Shown here: positions 34,702-44,374 of the stretch, one piece after another
Layout of the letters: each line of letters starts with the position of its first letter
Position numbering within the stretch: position 1 is the stretch's first letter
Assembly (NCBI GenBank): GCA_020438355.1
Contig: JAGQUT010000003.1
Coordinates: forward strand, 84,414-148,413
DNA length: 64,000 bases
Source of the DNA: Solirubrobacterales bacterium
GTDB lineage: Bacteria; Actinomycetota; Thermoleophilia; Solirubrobacterales; 70-9
Direction: 5' to 3'
Made by a program: the position numbers and the translations under genes
Notes under the pieces: generated by a model
The model's input: only the letters and a program-made list of their open reading frames with translations
Databases searched by the model: none
Told to the model about the DNA's origin: nothing

Positions 34702-36010
34702 CCTGGCTCTTCTCGCTGTCGTGGATCTGTTCGTCGAGGATCATCTCCTCGTCCAGCGCGAGCCCCTGGTGATGGAGGATGTGGCCCATCCGGTCACGCT
34801 TGGTCTTCAGGTAAGCCTCGTTGTGCATGTTCGGCGGAGCTTCAATCTTGATCTGTTCGGTCACTTCGAGGCCGTGACCTTCGAGCCCGATGATCTTTTT
34901 CGGGTTGTTGGTCAGGATCTTGATCTTGCTGAGGCCGAGGTCCCGAAGGATCTGGGCACCGATGCCGTAATCCCTCAGGTCGGCCGGGAGGCCGAGTTCG
35001 AGGTTGGCGTCGACGGTGTCGAGTCCTTCTTCCTGGAGCTTGTAGGCACGGAGCTTGTTCAGCAGGCCGATTCCCCTGCCTTCCTGCGACAGGTAGAGCA
35101 GAACCCCCTGGCCTTCTTCCTCGATCATCGCCATCGCTGCTGCGAGCTGCTCGCCGCAGTCGCATCGCATCGAGTGGAATACATCGCCGGTGAGACACTC
35201 GGAGTGGACCCTGACAAGCACGGGCTCGCCGGTGTCGACTTCGCCCTTGACCATCGCGACATGGTGCTTGTCGTCGACGAGAGAACGGAAGCCAACTGCG
35301 CGAAAGTCACCGAAGCTGGTCGGGAGCGCAGTCGAGACGACCCTCTCCACCAGCTTCTCGTTCTCGCGCCTGTACGCGATCAGGTCGGCGATGGTGATCA
35401 TCTTCAGGCCGTGCTTGGTGGCGTATCCGACCAGATCGTCGACTCTGGCCATGGTGCCGTCCTCGTTCATGACCTCGCAGATGACTCCGGCGGGAGATAC
35501 GCCGGCTAGCCGGGAAAGGTCGACCGCAGCTTCGGTGTGTCCGGTGCGCTCCAGGACTCCGCCGTCCTTCGCCTTGAGAGGGAAGACATGCCCGGGAACC
35601 ACGATGTCGCGCGGCGTAGCGTCGGGATCGATCGCGGTCTGGATCGTGTGGGCGCGGTCGTGAGCCGAAATGCCGGTCGTCACGCCTTCGGCCGCTTCGA
35701 TCGAAACCGTGAAGGCGGTCTCCAGCGGCGCTTCGTTCTTGGCGGTCATCAGACGAAGCCCGAGCTGGTCACAACGCTGTGCGGTCAGAGAAAGACAGAT
35801 CAGCCCGCGCCCTTCCTTGGCCATGAAGTTGATCGCTTCGGGCGTCGCGAACTGGGCCGCCATCACGAGGTCCCCCTCGTTCTCGCGATCTTCGTCATCG
35901 GTGACGATGATCATGCGACCGGCCCGGATCTCCTCAAGGGCCTCCTCGATCGTGGCGAAAGGGGTTTCTTCCGCCGCGCTCACGCTGCCGCGCTCTTCTG
36001 CAGTTGCCAT
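34694..36010 (-). CDS. ribBA: Bifunctional DHBP synthase / GTP cyclohydrolase II
   Basis: 438 aa. The N-terminal domain (about 20-215) makes 3,4-dihydroxy-2-butanone 4-phosphate: [29 protein letters not shown] and [14 protein letters not shown]. The C-terminal domain opens GTP; its zinc cysteines are in [18 protein letters not shown] and the catalytic region is [15 protein letters not shown]. It has an extra N-terminal 18 residues rich in Glu. It follows ribE by 29 bases. Confidence 0.97.
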   Translation of the reverse strand: MATAEERGSVSAAEETPFATIEEALEEIRAGRMIIVTDDEDRENEGDLVMAAQFATPEAINFMAKEGRGLICLSLTAQRCDQLGLRLMTAKNEAPLETAFTVSIEAAEGVTTGISAHDRAHTIQTAIDPDATPRDIVVPGHVFPLKAKDGGVLERTGHTEAAVDLSRLAGVSPAGVICEVMNEDGTMARVDDLVGYATKHGLKMITIADLIAYRRENEKLVERVVSTALPTSFGDFRAVGFRSLVDDKHHVAMVKGEVDTGEPVLVRVHSECLTGDVFHSMRCDCGEQLAAAMAMIEEEGQGVLLYLSQEGRGIGLLNKLRAYKLQEEGLDTVDANLELGLPADLRDYGIGAQILRDLGLSKIKILTNNPKKIIGLEGHGLEVTEQIKIEAPPNMHNEAYLKTKRDRMGHILHHQGLALDEEMILDEQIHDSEKSQGG

Positions 36011-36039
36011 GGTCTTTTCAAACTTTCTATCTGGATTTC

Positions 36040-36657
36040 TCAGCGGTCCGTGTGGCTGTCGGAACCTCGGACATATGGTGACACCATTCGTTCGACGTAT
36101 TTGGCGATTACGTCACACTCGATGTTGACGGTTGTGCCGGTTTCAAGCGTCCCGAGGTTCGTCCGCTCGCGGGTCTCGGGGATCAGTGCCACTTCGGCCC
36201 AGCCTTCGTCGCAGTCTGCCACCGTCAGGCTGACCCCCTCGATCGTGATCGATCCTTGCGGAATCACGTATCGGCCGAGGTTCTCCGGAACTGAAATCCG
36301 AAGGCGGCGCGAGAATCCGTCTGGGCGTTCGGCGATCACCTCGGCGGTCCCGTCTACGTGACCCTGGACGATGTGGCCGCCGAGCCGCTGATCGGCCCGC
36401 AGGGCTAGTTCCAGGTTCACCTGTGCTCCGTCGTCGAGCCCACCGAGCGAAGTCAGGTCGAGCGTCTGCTGCATGGCATCGGCTGTGAAGCCGGAATCAT
36501 CGACCGTCGTCGCGGTGAGACAGCAGCCATTCACCGCAACCGAGTCGCCAAGTGAGATCTGCGAAGCGAGTTTCGTCGCGATGCGGATCCGCGCGCCATC
36601 GTCGCCGACCTCGATACGTTCGACCCGGCCGAGGTCCTGAACCAGTCCGGAGAACAT
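36040..36657 (-). CDS. ribE: Riboflavin synthase, alpha subunit type
   Basis: 205 aa made of two repeated lumazine-binding domains: [15 protein letters not shown] and [25 protein letters not shown]. It dismutates lumazine to riboflavin. ATG 36657 overlaps the ribD stop by one base (TGATG); a GTG one codon upstream would give a 4-base overlap. Confidence 0.95.
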   Translation of the reverse strand: MFSGLVQDLGRVERIEVGDDGARIRIATKLASQISLGDSVAVNGCCLTATTVDDSGFTADAMQQTLDLTSLGGLDDGAQVNLELALRADQRLGGHIVQGHVDGTAEVIAERPDGFSRRLRISVPENLGRYVIPQGSITIEGVSLTVADCDEGWAEVALIPETRERTNLGTLETGTTVNIECDVIAKYVERMVSPYVRGSDSHTDR

Positions 36658-37787
36658 CACCAGGTCCTGATCGTTGAAGTCATGAGTACATCTTGACCGA
36701 CCCGGCCCACCCGCATCTCGGGAACCCGGGTCGCCCCCTCCATCAGCTCGGGACCATCTCCCTCGGTGGCGGATCGTCCCCCTCCGAGGATCAGGGGCGC
36801 CACGAAGATCTCGGTCCGGTCGACTTCTCTGGCCGAAACGGCAGTACCGGCCAGAGAAGGCCCGCCTTCGAGGAGCACCGAGCCGATTTCCCGCTCGCCG
36901 AGCGCGAGCATCGCGTTGCCGAAGCGCCGACCTGAATCTTCACCTTCGACCGGGATCACTTCAGCACCCGAACGTTCGAGAGAAGCCACTTTCTCCAGGT
37001 CCGGTTCGGGACCGCTGATGATCAGGATCGGAGCTTCCTCCACATCCTCGAAGAGTGCCGCGTCAGGGGTCGTGCGAAGCCTGGAATCGAAGATGACCCG
37101 GGCGGGCTGCCGCACCGGATCGCCATCGGTGTGCCGGGCAGTCAGGCGGGGATCGTCCGCGAGGACCGTTCCGGAGCCGACCGCGACCGCATCCATCTCG
37201 GCCCGCCAGCGGTGCACAAGAGCCCTGCTTTCCTCTCCCGAGATCCACTTCGAGTCCCCGGTCCTGGTTGCGACCTTCCCGTCCAGGCTCATCGCCATCT
37301 TCAGAGTCACGAGAGGTTTGCCTGTGATCGCCCGTTTACGAAAGTCCTGAATCAACCCCACCGCTGCGTCCGCCACCCGCTGGTCTGCCCAGCGAACCCT
37401 GACCCCCGCCTCCTCGAGTCGTCCGGGACCCTTGCCCCTCGTTTTCGCGGTCGGGTCCTCCGCGGCGATCACGACTTCCGCGATGCCGGCTTCGATCAGG
37501 CCGTCGGCGCAAGGGGGCTGACTGCCGTGGTGGGCGCAGGGTTCGAGAGTGACGTAGATCGTTGCGCCGGACACGTCGTTACCTCGCCGCGAAGCGTCGG
37601 CCAGGGCTTCCCGTTCTGCGTGAAGTTCGCCGTGGCGGTGGTGCCAGCCTTCACCGATGACTTTTCCGTCCTGGACCAGTACGGCCCCGACCGCGGGATT
37701 GGGCGAAGTCCAGCCGATGCCGTGACCAGCCAACTGGATGGCCCTTTGCCAGATGTCGGCCTCGAAGGTGGGTTGCCCGTCGCTCAT
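36657..37787 (-). CDS. ribD: Bifunctional riboflavin deaminase-reductase
   Basis: 376 aa from MSDGQPTFEADIW. The N-terminal cytidine-deaminase-like domain has HAEREAL and EPCAHHGSQPPC zinc ligands; the C-terminal reductase domain starts at VTLKMAMSLDGKVATRTG. It is the first gene of ribD-ribE-ribBA-ribH. Only 19 bases separate it from the divergent glycosyltransferase, so there is no room for an FMN riboswitch; CAAGAT 6 bases before the ATG hints at a leaderless mRNA. Confidence 0.95.
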   Translation of the reverse strand: MSDGQPTFEADIWQRAIQLAGHGIGWTSPNPAVGAVLVQDGKVIGEGWHHRHGELHAEREALADASRRGNDVSGATIYVTLEPCAHHGSQPPCADGLIEAGIAEVVIAAEDPTAKTRGKGPGRLEEAGVRVRWADQRVADAAVGLIQDFRKRAITGKPLVTLKMAMSLDGKVATRTGDSKWISGEESRALVHRWRAEMDAVAVGSGTVLADDPRLTARHTDGDPVRQPARVIFDSRLRTTPDAALFEDVEEAPILIISGPEPDLEKVASLERSGAEVIPVEGEDSGRRFGNAMLALGEREIGSVLLEGGPSLAGTAVSAREVDRTEIFVAPLILGGGRSATEGDGPELMEGATRVPEMRVGRVGQDVLMTSTIRTW

Positions 37788-37806
37788 GGGAGAATCTTGA
37801 CGACTA

Positions 37807-38802
37807 ATGAAGGTAATCATCCAGATCCCCTGCCTGAACGAGGAGGAGACCCTCCCCGCGACGCTTGCCGACCTGCCTCGTGAAATCGCCGGTGTGGACG
37901 AGATCGAGACCCTCGTGATCGATGACGGGTCGACCGATCGCACGGTGGAAGTCGCGATGGAATGCGGGGTTGACCACATCGTCAGGCTTCCGAACAACCG
38001 GGGTCTGGCGACCGGTTTCCAGGCCGGACTCGACGCCTGTCTGAAGCTTGGCGCGGACATAATCGTCAACACCGATGCCGACAACCAGTACTCGGGAAGC
38101 GACATCCCGAAACTGGTCGGACCAATCCTCGCCGGCCAGGCGGAGATGGTCGTTGGCGACCGGGAAGTCACCGGAATCGACCATTTCTCGCCTGCCAAGA
38201 AGGGGCTCCAGAAGTTCGGCAGCTGGGTCGTGAGGCAACTTTCGGACACCGAGGTCACCGACGCCACCTCCGGTTTTCGAGCTTACAACCGTGAGGCTGC
38301 GCTGCAGCTTCTGGTGGTCGACAACTTCACCTACACGCTCGAGAGCCTGATCCAGGCAGGCAAGGGGAGCGTCGCCGTCGACGAAGTCAAGATCGCGACC
38401 AATCCCAAGACCCGCGAGTCCAGGCTTTTCGGTTCCACCTCCACCTACGTGCGTCGCAACGGCCTGGCGATCCTCCGGATCTACACCCGTTACGAGCCGC
38501 TCAAGGTCTTTTCGCTGCTCGGCTTCATCGCGGCGATCGCCGCCTTCGGTGCCTGGATGCCTTTCCTGACCGACTGGATACTCAACGGCGACCGTGACGG
38601 TCACCTCCAGTCGCTGCTTCTCGGCGCGATGCTTTTCATCATCTCGATCCAGCTCTTCGCCCTCGGGATCATCGGCGACCTGCTGGCCGGACAGCGCGTC
38701 ATGACCCAGCGCGTGTATGAGAGGGTCAGGCGAATCGAGCTCGAACTCGACGTCGAGCCGAGTCACCGCGTCGAACCGCCGCGGGATCGAAGCGCCGTCT
38801 AG
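37807..38802 (+). CDS. Membrane-anchored family 2 glycosyltransferase (DPM1-like)
   Basis: 331 aa. A GT-A domain (about 1-225) has IIQIPCLNEEETL, VIDDGSTDRT, and the metal-binding DADNQYSG. Two C-terminal membrane helices (about 240-262 and 277-300) anchor it. The type resembles polyprenyl-phosphate mannosyl/glucosyl transferases or LPS/teichoic glycosyltransferases. It precedes a flippase by 14 bases, so both probably build and export a surface polysaccharide or lipid-linked sugar (inference). Confidence 0.88.
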   Translation: MKVIIQIPCLNEEETLPATLADLPREIAGVDEIETLVIDDGSTDRTVEVAMECGVDHIVRLPNNRGLATGFQAGLDACLKLGADIIVNTDADNQYSGSDIPKLVGPILAGQAEMVVGDREVTGIDHFSPAKKGLQKFGSWVVRQLSDTEVTDATSGFRAYNREAALQLLVVDNFTYTLESLIQAGKGSVAVDEVKIATNPKTRESRLFGSTSTYVRRNGLAILRIYTRYEPLKVFSLLGFIAAIAAFGAWMPFLTDWILNGDRDGHLQSLLLGAMLFIISIQLFALGIIGDLLAGQRVMTQRVYERVRRIELELDVEPSHRVEPPRDRSAV

Positions 38803-38816
38803 TCCTACCAGTCCCT

Positions 38817-40244
38817 TTGAGCGACTCCCCCGAAAAAACCGAATCCTCGACCCGTGCATACGGGAGGTCGGTCGGGCTGCTGACCATCGGGGTCGGACTG
38901 ACGGGAATCTTCACCTACGCCTACTTCCTGATCGCCTCGCATGACCTGAGCAAGGACAGCTACGGCGAGATAACCGTTCTGTGGTCGGCGGTCTTCATCA
39001 CCGTGTCGACGCTCTACAGGCCGGTCGACCAGTTGCTGTCGCGTCACATCTCGGAGCACATCGAGCGGGGCGAGACCGACGTCGGACCGGTCCGGGTCGC
39101 AGCGAAGATCCAGGCTGTCCTGGCCCTGGCATTCGCCGTCCTCGCGCTGATCTTCAAAGGTCCCCTCGAGAACGGGCTCCTCGACGGCAACGAGGTCCTC
39201 TACTGGGTCTTCTTCTCCTCGGTCCTCTTCTACGCGGCCAGCTACTACGCCCGTGGCTACCTGGCCGGGCACCAGCAGTTCGGCCTGTTCACCACCCTGA
39301 TCCTCTCCGAATCGGTTTTCCGGACGCTCTTCGCGGCCCTGGTCGCCTTCGGTCTGCTTTCCGGCCAGTCCTGGGTGGCGATGGGAATCGTCGCGGCCCC
39401 GTTGCTCAGCCTGATGGTGGTCCCCGTCGCGATCACCCGACGCAGCCGGCGCGAAGCGGAGGAGCGTGCCAGGTACGCAGAGGCGCATGGCGAGTCGCCG
39501 GAGGATGTCGATCAAGAGGAGAAGGAGGCCCGGGAAGAGTTTTCGATGTCCCACGGTGCGGGCTTCGTAGGCTCGGTCTTCCTGATCATGTTCAGCGAGC
39601 AGGTTTTCCTCAACGCCGGTCCGTTGGTGGTGAGCAGCGTCGAGGGCGCGGCCGCAGCCGGTTTCATCTTCAACGTTCTGATGATCGCCCGGGCCCCGCT
39701 CCAGCTCTTTCAGGCGGTCTCCACGTCGATCCTGCCCCACCTGACCGCCCTTCATTCGAGCAAGGACCCTGACGCCGAGAAGGAGTTCCATCACTCCGTC
39801 CGGATGGTGCTGCTCGGAATCACTGCCTTCACGGCGTTCACAGCCGCGGTCGTGATCATCGCCGGACCGAAGCTGATGCAGATCGCCTTCTCCGACAAGT
39901 TCACCTACGACCGCACCGGCCTGCTGCTGATTACCGCAGGCATGGGCCTGTATCTGGCAGCGGTCACGATCAACCAGGCCTGCCTGGCCCAGGGTCAGGC
40001 CCGCCGCGCCTCGATCCGCTGGATCTCTTGCGCCGCCTTCTTTCTCGTCTGGACCCTGCTGCCCTTCATCAGTGACGCCAACCTGCGGGTCGAAATCGGC
40101 TTCGCGCTTACAGCCCTGCTACTGCTTCTGCTGCTCTTCGTGATCTACCTGCGACCGAAGGGAATCGAGGAAGACATCCCGGTCGAGGGCTCATCCGAAG
40201 CAATCGAGGCCAGACTGGCCGGCCTCGAAGACGCCTCTCCCTAA
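38817..40244 (+). CDS. Polysaccharide flippase-like membrane protein (MOP superfamily)
   Basis: 475 aa from a TTG, with about 12 hydrophobic helices and the Wzx/MurJ-like layout. A charged cytoplasmic loop near residues 210-240 (RRSRREAEERARYAEAHGE) breaks the helices into two halves. It presumably moves lipid-linked sugars made by the upstream glycosyltransferase. Its TAA stop shares bases with the stop of the convergent rpe gene. Confidence 0.8.
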   Translation: MSDSPEKTESSTRAYGRSVGLLTIGVGLTGIFTYAYFLIASHDLSKDSYGEITVLWSAVFITVSTLYRPVDQLLSRHISEHIERGETDVGPVRVAAKIQAVLALAFAVLALIFKGPLENGLLDGNEVLYWVFFSSVLFYAASYYARGYLAGHQQFGLFTTLILSESVFRTLFAALVAFGLLSGQSWVAMGIVAAPLLSLMVVPVAITRRSRREAEERARYAEAHGESPEDVDQEEKEAREEFSMSHGAGFVGSVFLIMFSEQVFLNAGPLVVSSVEGAAAAGFIFNVLMIARAPLQLFQAVSTSILPHLTALHSSKDPDAEKEFHHSVRMVLLGITAFTAFTAAVVIIAGPKLMQIAFSDKFTYDRTGLLLITAGMGLYLAAVTINQACLAQGQARRASIRWISCAAFFLVWTLLPFISDANLRVEIGFALTALLLLLLLFVIYLRPKGIEEDIPVEGSSEAIEARLAGLEDASP

Positions 40245-40951
40245 CCCGATTCGGCTGCGGAGTGAATGTCCGCGTAGGCCTGGGCCGGGTCGTCGGCACC
40301 GAAGATTGCCGACCCGGCGACCAGCAGGGTGGCACCCGCGGCGGCCATGGGGCCGGCCGTCTTCGTTCCAATGCCGCCGTCGACTTCGATCAGAACGTCC
40401 TCGCCGAGAAGGGACCGCATCCGCCTGACCTTGTCCGGCGAGCTTTCGATGAAGGGCTGACCTCCCCAGCCGGGGTTGACGGTCATGACGAGAACCTCGT
40501 CGACCATTCCACCCAGCTCCGAGAGCGTTTCGACCGGGGTGCCGGGGTTGATCGCGACCCCGGCCAGACAGCCGAGTTCTCGAATGGCGTGGCAGCAGCG
40601 GTGCGCATGCGGAGTCGCTTCCTCGTGGAAAACGATCGAGTCGGCGCCGGCCTTCGCGAAGTCCTCGAACTGGCGGTCAGGGTCCTCGATCATCAGGTGC
40701 ACGTCCACCACGCCACCGGCGTCATGAACCTGGTCGGCAATCCCCGAGAGAACCAGGGGACCGATGGTTATGGGCGGAACGAACTGGCCGTCCATGACGT
40801 CGAAGTGGATCACCCTCGCTCCGGCATCCATCACTTCGGCGATCTGGGCGCCGAGCCTCCCGAAATCAGAGGAAAGAATCGAAGGGGCGATGCGGATTCC
40901 CTTGAAGGCATCCGGCACTGGTGTTTCCGCGGTTCGGGGCTGGTTGGTCAT
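40241..40951 (-). CDS. rpe: Ribulose-phosphate 3-epimerase
   Basis: 236 aa. Rpe interconverts ribulose- and xylulose-5-phosphate in the pentose phosphate pathway. APSILSSDFGRLG, HFDVMDGQFVPPITIG, VDVHLMIEDP, MTVNPGWGGQPFI and EVDGGIG are the full TIM-barrel set. The start region has CGGAAA 5 bases upstream. It ends on the flippase with a 4-base convergent overlap (CTAA). Confidence 0.97.
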   Translation of the reverse strand: MTNQPRTAETPVPDAFKGIRIAPSILSSDFGRLGAQIAEVMDAGARVIHFDVMDGQFVPPITIGPLVLSGIADQVHDAGGVVDVHLMIEDPDRQFEDFAKAGADSIVFHEEATPHAHRCCHAIRELGCLAGVAINPGTPVETLSELGGMVDEVLVMTVNPGWGGQPFIESSPDKVRRMRSLLGEDVLIEVDGGIGTKTAGPMAAAGATLLVAGSAIFGADDPAQAYADIHSAAESG

Positions 40952-40970
40952 CGTTTCCGGTGGTTGTATT

Positions 40971-41210
40971 TCAGATCGGCTGGAGCATCGAGGCGCCGCA
41001 ACTCTGGCAGCTCATGTCCTCGGTGGTGCTCATTCTGGCGATCGTCTGGTGTTCGCCGCAGTTCGGGCACTGGGACACCAGCTCGTATCGGGAGAGGCAG
41101 TAGACGCAGCGAAACCTCCCTGGCAGCTGGGTTGGCCTGAGCCATGGTTCTCCGCAACCGGGGCATGGTGGACGGCGGTCGACCGTTGTCTTCTCTGACT
41201 CTGTCGCCAT
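40971..41210 (-). CDS. Small double zinc-ribbon protein
   Basis: 79 aa with four CxxC pairs (CPGC, CVYC, CPNC, CQSC), which would build two zinc ribbons like those of YfgJ (zinc-ribbons_6). No other domain. GATAAT, one base from the consensus -10, ends 6 bases before the ATG. It lies between rsmB and rpe on the same strand. Function unknown; a nucleic-acid or ribosome role would fit the neighbours (inference). Confidence 0.75.
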   Translation of the reverse strand: MATESEKTTVDRRPPCPGCGEPWLRPTQLPGRFRCVYCLSRYELVSQCPNCGEHQTIARMSTTEDMSCQSCGASMLQPI

Positions 41211-41216
41211 GGGGCG

Positions 41217-41222
41217 ATTATC
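41217..41222 (-). promoter_or_regulatory. Putative leaderless -10 (GATAAT) for the zinc-ribbon gene
   Basis: Minus-strand GATAAT ends 6 bases before the ATG, the best -10 match among the leaderless candidates here. Confidence 0.42.
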
Positions 41223-41256
41223 CCCGACCGTCCGGCTGTCAGAGGCGAACGGACGC

Positions 41257-42603
41257 TCAGACCGTGAATCGGGCGATGAAGAAGCCGGTCGTTCGGTCCC
41301 GGTCCGGCATCAGCTGGATGAACCTTGTGTCATGAGGATCGGCAAGACCGGGCGCCCGGGAGCCGAGATCATCGATGGTCAGTCCATGCCTCTCGGCAAG
41401 CTCGATTGCCTGGCTTGAGTTCTCCCGCCGGGAGATCGTGCAGGTCGAGTAAACGAGGCTCCCACCCTCCCTGATGAACGCGACGGCACGATCGAGGATC
41501 TCCGACTGGAGCCTGGCGACCCTCTCGATCAGCGCCGGAGATTTACGCCAGCGCGCGTCCGGCCTTGACGAGAGCGCCCCGAGATCGGAGCAGGGGGCAT
41601 CGACCAGGACCCGGTCGAAATCACTGAGGATCTCGCTTTCCCGGGCGTCCGCCTCGACCACCAGGCCGTGATGGAAGCCGAGGCGCTCCAGTTGCAGGGC
41701 GACTTCCGCTGCCCTTTCCTCGACCGGCTCGATCGACACCATGTTGCCCATCCGCCCCACCCTTGCGGCGATCTGTCCTGTCTTTATTCCCGGCCCGGCG
41801 CAAAGGTCAAGGACCCTCTCTTCCGGCATCGGGTCGAGCACCTCGACCACTGCGGCGGATCCGCGGGACTGCGAAACGACCAGACCTTCGCCGGTCGCTT
41901 CCTCGATCGCGGCGAGGCTGCCGCGGGCGATCAGCAACTCGGCTGGCGCCAGGGGCCATGGTCCGGCGGCGGGAGTCAGCTCGAGGTCCGGTCCGGAGAA
42001 GCGTTCGATCGCCTCCTCGACAGTGATCCGGGCGGTGTTGACCCGGACAGCTTTCTCGGCCGGCAGGTTGGCGGCCTTCATCAGGGCCCTGGCCCTCTCA
42101 GGTCCGAGTTCTTCCCACCAGAGACGGGCGAGCCAGTCAGGGAAGGAGTGCGAGACGGCTGCCTCCTCCGGGGTGGATTCGAGTACGAGCCTTTTCAGGA
42201 GCGAATCGCGTTCCCGGAGCGTGCGCCGGAGAAGTGCGTTACAGAACCCGGCTGCGTGGTCGGCTCCCGCCTCCCTGACAAGACTCACCGCCTGGTCGAC
42301 CGCGGCGTGGTCAGGGGTGCCGTCGGCATAGAGCAATTCGAAGATCCCGAGCCTGAGTGCCGCGACGACCGGCGGGTCGGGGCGTCTTCCCTTCTGCTTC
42401 ATGAAGGAGGCCACAACCCAGTCGGTCGTCCCCTTGCGCTGAACTGCGCCGAAAGCGAGGCGCTGGGCCTGCGAGCGGATGCGGCCGGAAATCCCCGCCT
42501 GAACGGCCTCTTCCCGAAACGCCGACTCGGTGTGTTCGTCGTCCTCGAAGGTGCGGCGAAGGACCGCGAACGCAACCTGCCGCTCGGGCGTGACCCGACT
42601 CAA
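41257..42603 (-). CDS. rsmB: 16S rRNA (cytosine-967-C5)-methyltransferase RsmB
   Basis: 448 aa from TTG 42603. An N-terminal NusB-like helical domain (about 1-130, with DHAAVDQAVSLVREAG and FCNALLRRTLRE) precedes the Rossmann methyltransferase with VLDLCAGPGIKTGQIAA, the cysteine motif VDAPCSDLGALSSRPD and YSTCTISRREN. Normal family length supports the TTG; the in-frame open stretch upstream to 42957 overlaps fmt and has no homologous features. Confidence 0.93.
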   Translation of the reverse strand: MSRVTPERQVAFAVLRRTFEDDEHTESAFREEAVQAGISGRIRSQAQRLAFGAVQRKGTTDWVVASFMKQKGRRPDPPVVAALRLGIFELLYADGTPDHAAVDQAVSLVREAGADHAAGFCNALLRRTLRERDSLLKRLVLESTPEEAAVSHSFPDWLARLWWEELGPERARALMKAANLPAEKAVRVNTARITVEEAIERFSGPDLELTPAAGPWPLAPAELLIARGSLAAIEEATGEGLVVSQSRGSAAVVEVLDPMPEERVLDLCAGPGIKTGQIAARVGRMGNMVSIEPVEERAAEVALQLERLGFHHGLVVEADARESEILSDFDRVLVDAPCSDLGALSSRPDARWRKSPALIERVARLQSEILDRAVAFIREGGSLVYSTCTISRRENSSQAIELAERHGLTIDDLGSRAPGLADPHDTRFIQLMPDRDRTTGFFIARFTV

Positions 42604-42739
42604 GGGAGACCGTTGCCCTTCGGGGTCGTGGTCAAGACGTCCCGAAGGTATGGGGCCGTGAGCTGCCGGGAGGCGAGGAGAGCGGCGAAAGACGGGCTGG
42701 TTGCCCGGCGTTGCCGTTCGACGAAGAAGTCCCGGCCGC

Positions 42740-43660
42740 TCACGGATCCAGACCGAGGACAGAGTCTTGACCACGGCCCCTAAACCAGGCGTCGCCGTCC
42801 ATCTCTTTCTTTCCGGGGGGCTGCACACGGTCGAGGCGGACGGCACCATCGCCGCATCCCAGAACCGGCCACCCCTCGAGTTCGGCGAACTCGCCGCTGC
42901 CGGGCCCCGATTCGAGCACCGTCGTGGCACGCACCCCGAGGCGTTCCTCCTCACCAAGGGGCAACCATGCGCCGATATGAGGGGTCAGCCCGCGGACCTG
43001 GTCGTGGACGCTCCCCGCGCTGTTTGAGGGGTCGATCTCCCTGTCCGGGCCGGTGATCTTTTCGGCGTAGGTGACGCCTTCTTCCCCCTGTTCCACCCAA
43101 TCGATTTCTCCGGACCGGGCTGCCCTGAGTCCTTCCACCAGCAGTCGGCCACCGATCTCGGCGAGGCGGGCGGAAAGGTCGCCAAAGTTTTCGTCGGGGC
43201 CGATTGGTGTCTTTTCCCTTAGAGCGACCGGGCCGGAGTCGAGGCCGGCGACCAGTCGCATCACGCAGACCCCGGTTTCCCTGTCGCCCTCCATGATCGC
43301 CCTCTCCACGGGGGCGGCTCCCCGCCAGCGGGGCAGAAGCGATGGATGCACGTTCAGCATTGGCAGTTCGGTCAGAAGCGGTTCCTTGATCAGCTGGCCA
43401 AATGCGCAAATGGAAGCCCAATCGCCCCCGGCCTCGAGAATCCGGGCGCGGTCTTCCTCCTCGTTCACGTTGCCGGACTTGAGAACGGCAATGCCCAGCT
43501 CATCGGCTCGCTGGGCTACCGGCGAGGGCTGTTCCTTCCTTCCCCGTCCGCGTTTGCGGTCAGGCAGAGTCACGACAAGGTCGGGCTTCTGCTCGGATGC
43601 CGCGAGGATTCCCAGCACGGTCGCAGCAAAGTCCGATGTTCCAAGGTAGACGCCGGGCAT
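42740..43660 (-). CDS. fmt: Methionyl-tRNA formyltransferase
   Basis: 306 aa. Fmt formylates initiator Met-tRNA. YLGTSDFAATVL begins the catalytic domain; NVHPSLLPRWRGAAPVERAI holds the catalytic Asn/His region, and GLDSGPVALREKTPIG follows. The C-terminal OB domain is shorter but present. It follows def by 5 bases; formylation and deformylation are thus co-transcribed. Confidence 0.95.
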   Translation of the reverse strand: MPGVYLGTSDFAATVLGILAASEQKPDLVVTLPDRKRGRGRKEQPSPVAQRADELGIAVLKSGNVNEEEDRARILEAGGDWASICAFGQLIKEPLLTELPMLNVHPSLLPRWRGAAPVERAIMEGDRETGVCVMRLVAGLDSGPVALREKTPIGPDENFGDLSARLAEIGGRLLVEGLRAARSGEIDWVEQGEEGVTYAEKITGPDREIDPSNSAGSVHDQVRGLTPHIGAWLPLGEEERLGVRATTVLESGPGSGEFAELEGWPVLGCGDGAVRLDRVQPPGKKEMDGDAWFRGRGQDSVLGLDP

Positions 43661-43665
43661 CGCGG

Positions 43666-44352
43666 TCAGTCGTCGTGCGGCGAGTAGCTCTCGCCTCGAC
43701 GGAGAGCCTTGAGGGCTCCCTTGCGCTGCTTCTTCTCGGTCCGGTCGAGGATCAGGACACCGTCAAGGTGATCGATCTCGTGCTGAAGAACCCTGGCCTC
43801 GTGTCCGGATGCCTCGATCAGCACTTCCGCCCCGGTCCGGTCCTGGCCTCTGACCCGCGCGTACAGGGGACGGTCTACCTCGACGATCACACGGGGAATG
43901 CTTAGACAGCCTTCAGGTGAGCTCTCCGTTTCCTCCGAAAGCCACTCGATAACCGGGTTCACAAGTTCCTGCGGGGTCGCGTCACCGTTGGTCTGGAAGA
44001 CGAGAAGCCGGCGCAGTTTGCCGACCTGGGTTGCGGCGAGCCCGACGCCGAGACCGTCCTTCATGAGTTCGACCATCCGCTCGATCTCGTCGGAGAGAGC
44101 CTGGTCGAACTCGGTCACGGCGGATGCCTTGCTCTTCAGCACCGGATCGCCGAACTGGACGATCTGCGCCAGGGCGGCCTCGCGTCGCCTGAGGGTTTCC
44201 TCGTCATATCCCCGAACCGGCTCTTCGCCACCTTCGGGTTCGACCTCGACCTCGGCCGCTTCGGCAGAGAGGGCCTCTTCCGCCCGCGCCATTCCTTCGG
44301 CGTAGGCGGCCGCTTCTTCGCTCAGGGTCGCTGTTTCTTCCTCGGAAGCCAT
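43666..44352 (-). CDS. def: Peptide deformylase with acidic N-terminal extension
   Basis: 228 aa from MASEEETATLSEEAAA. The catalytic domain begins at about residue 65 and shows motif 1 GVGLAATQVG, motif 2 EGCLSIP (metal Cys) and motif 3 QHEIDHLDG (metal His pair). The N-terminal 60 residues are Glu/Ala-rich and not part of the known fold; a later ATG (MARAEEAL) would trim 20 of them. It deformylates new proteins; located next to fmt. Confidence 0.93.
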   Translation of the reverse strand: MASEEETATLSEEAAAYAEGMARAEEALSAEAAEVEVEPEGGEEPVRGYDEETLRRREAALAQIVQFGDPVLKSKASAVTEFDQALSDEIERMVELMKDGLGVGLAATQVGKLRRLLVFQTNGDATPQELVNPVIEWLSEETESSPEGCLSIPRVIVEVDRPLYARVRGQDRTGAEVLIEASGHEARVLQHEIDHLDGVLILDRTEKKQRKGALKALRRGESYSPHDD

Positions 44353-44374
44353 CGCCGCCGAGTTTACGGACTTG

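Noticed and set aside
42604-42957. RsmB start further upstream overlapping fmt
   Set aside because: The extra residues have no similarity to the NusB-like domain and overlap a well-supported fmt reading frame.
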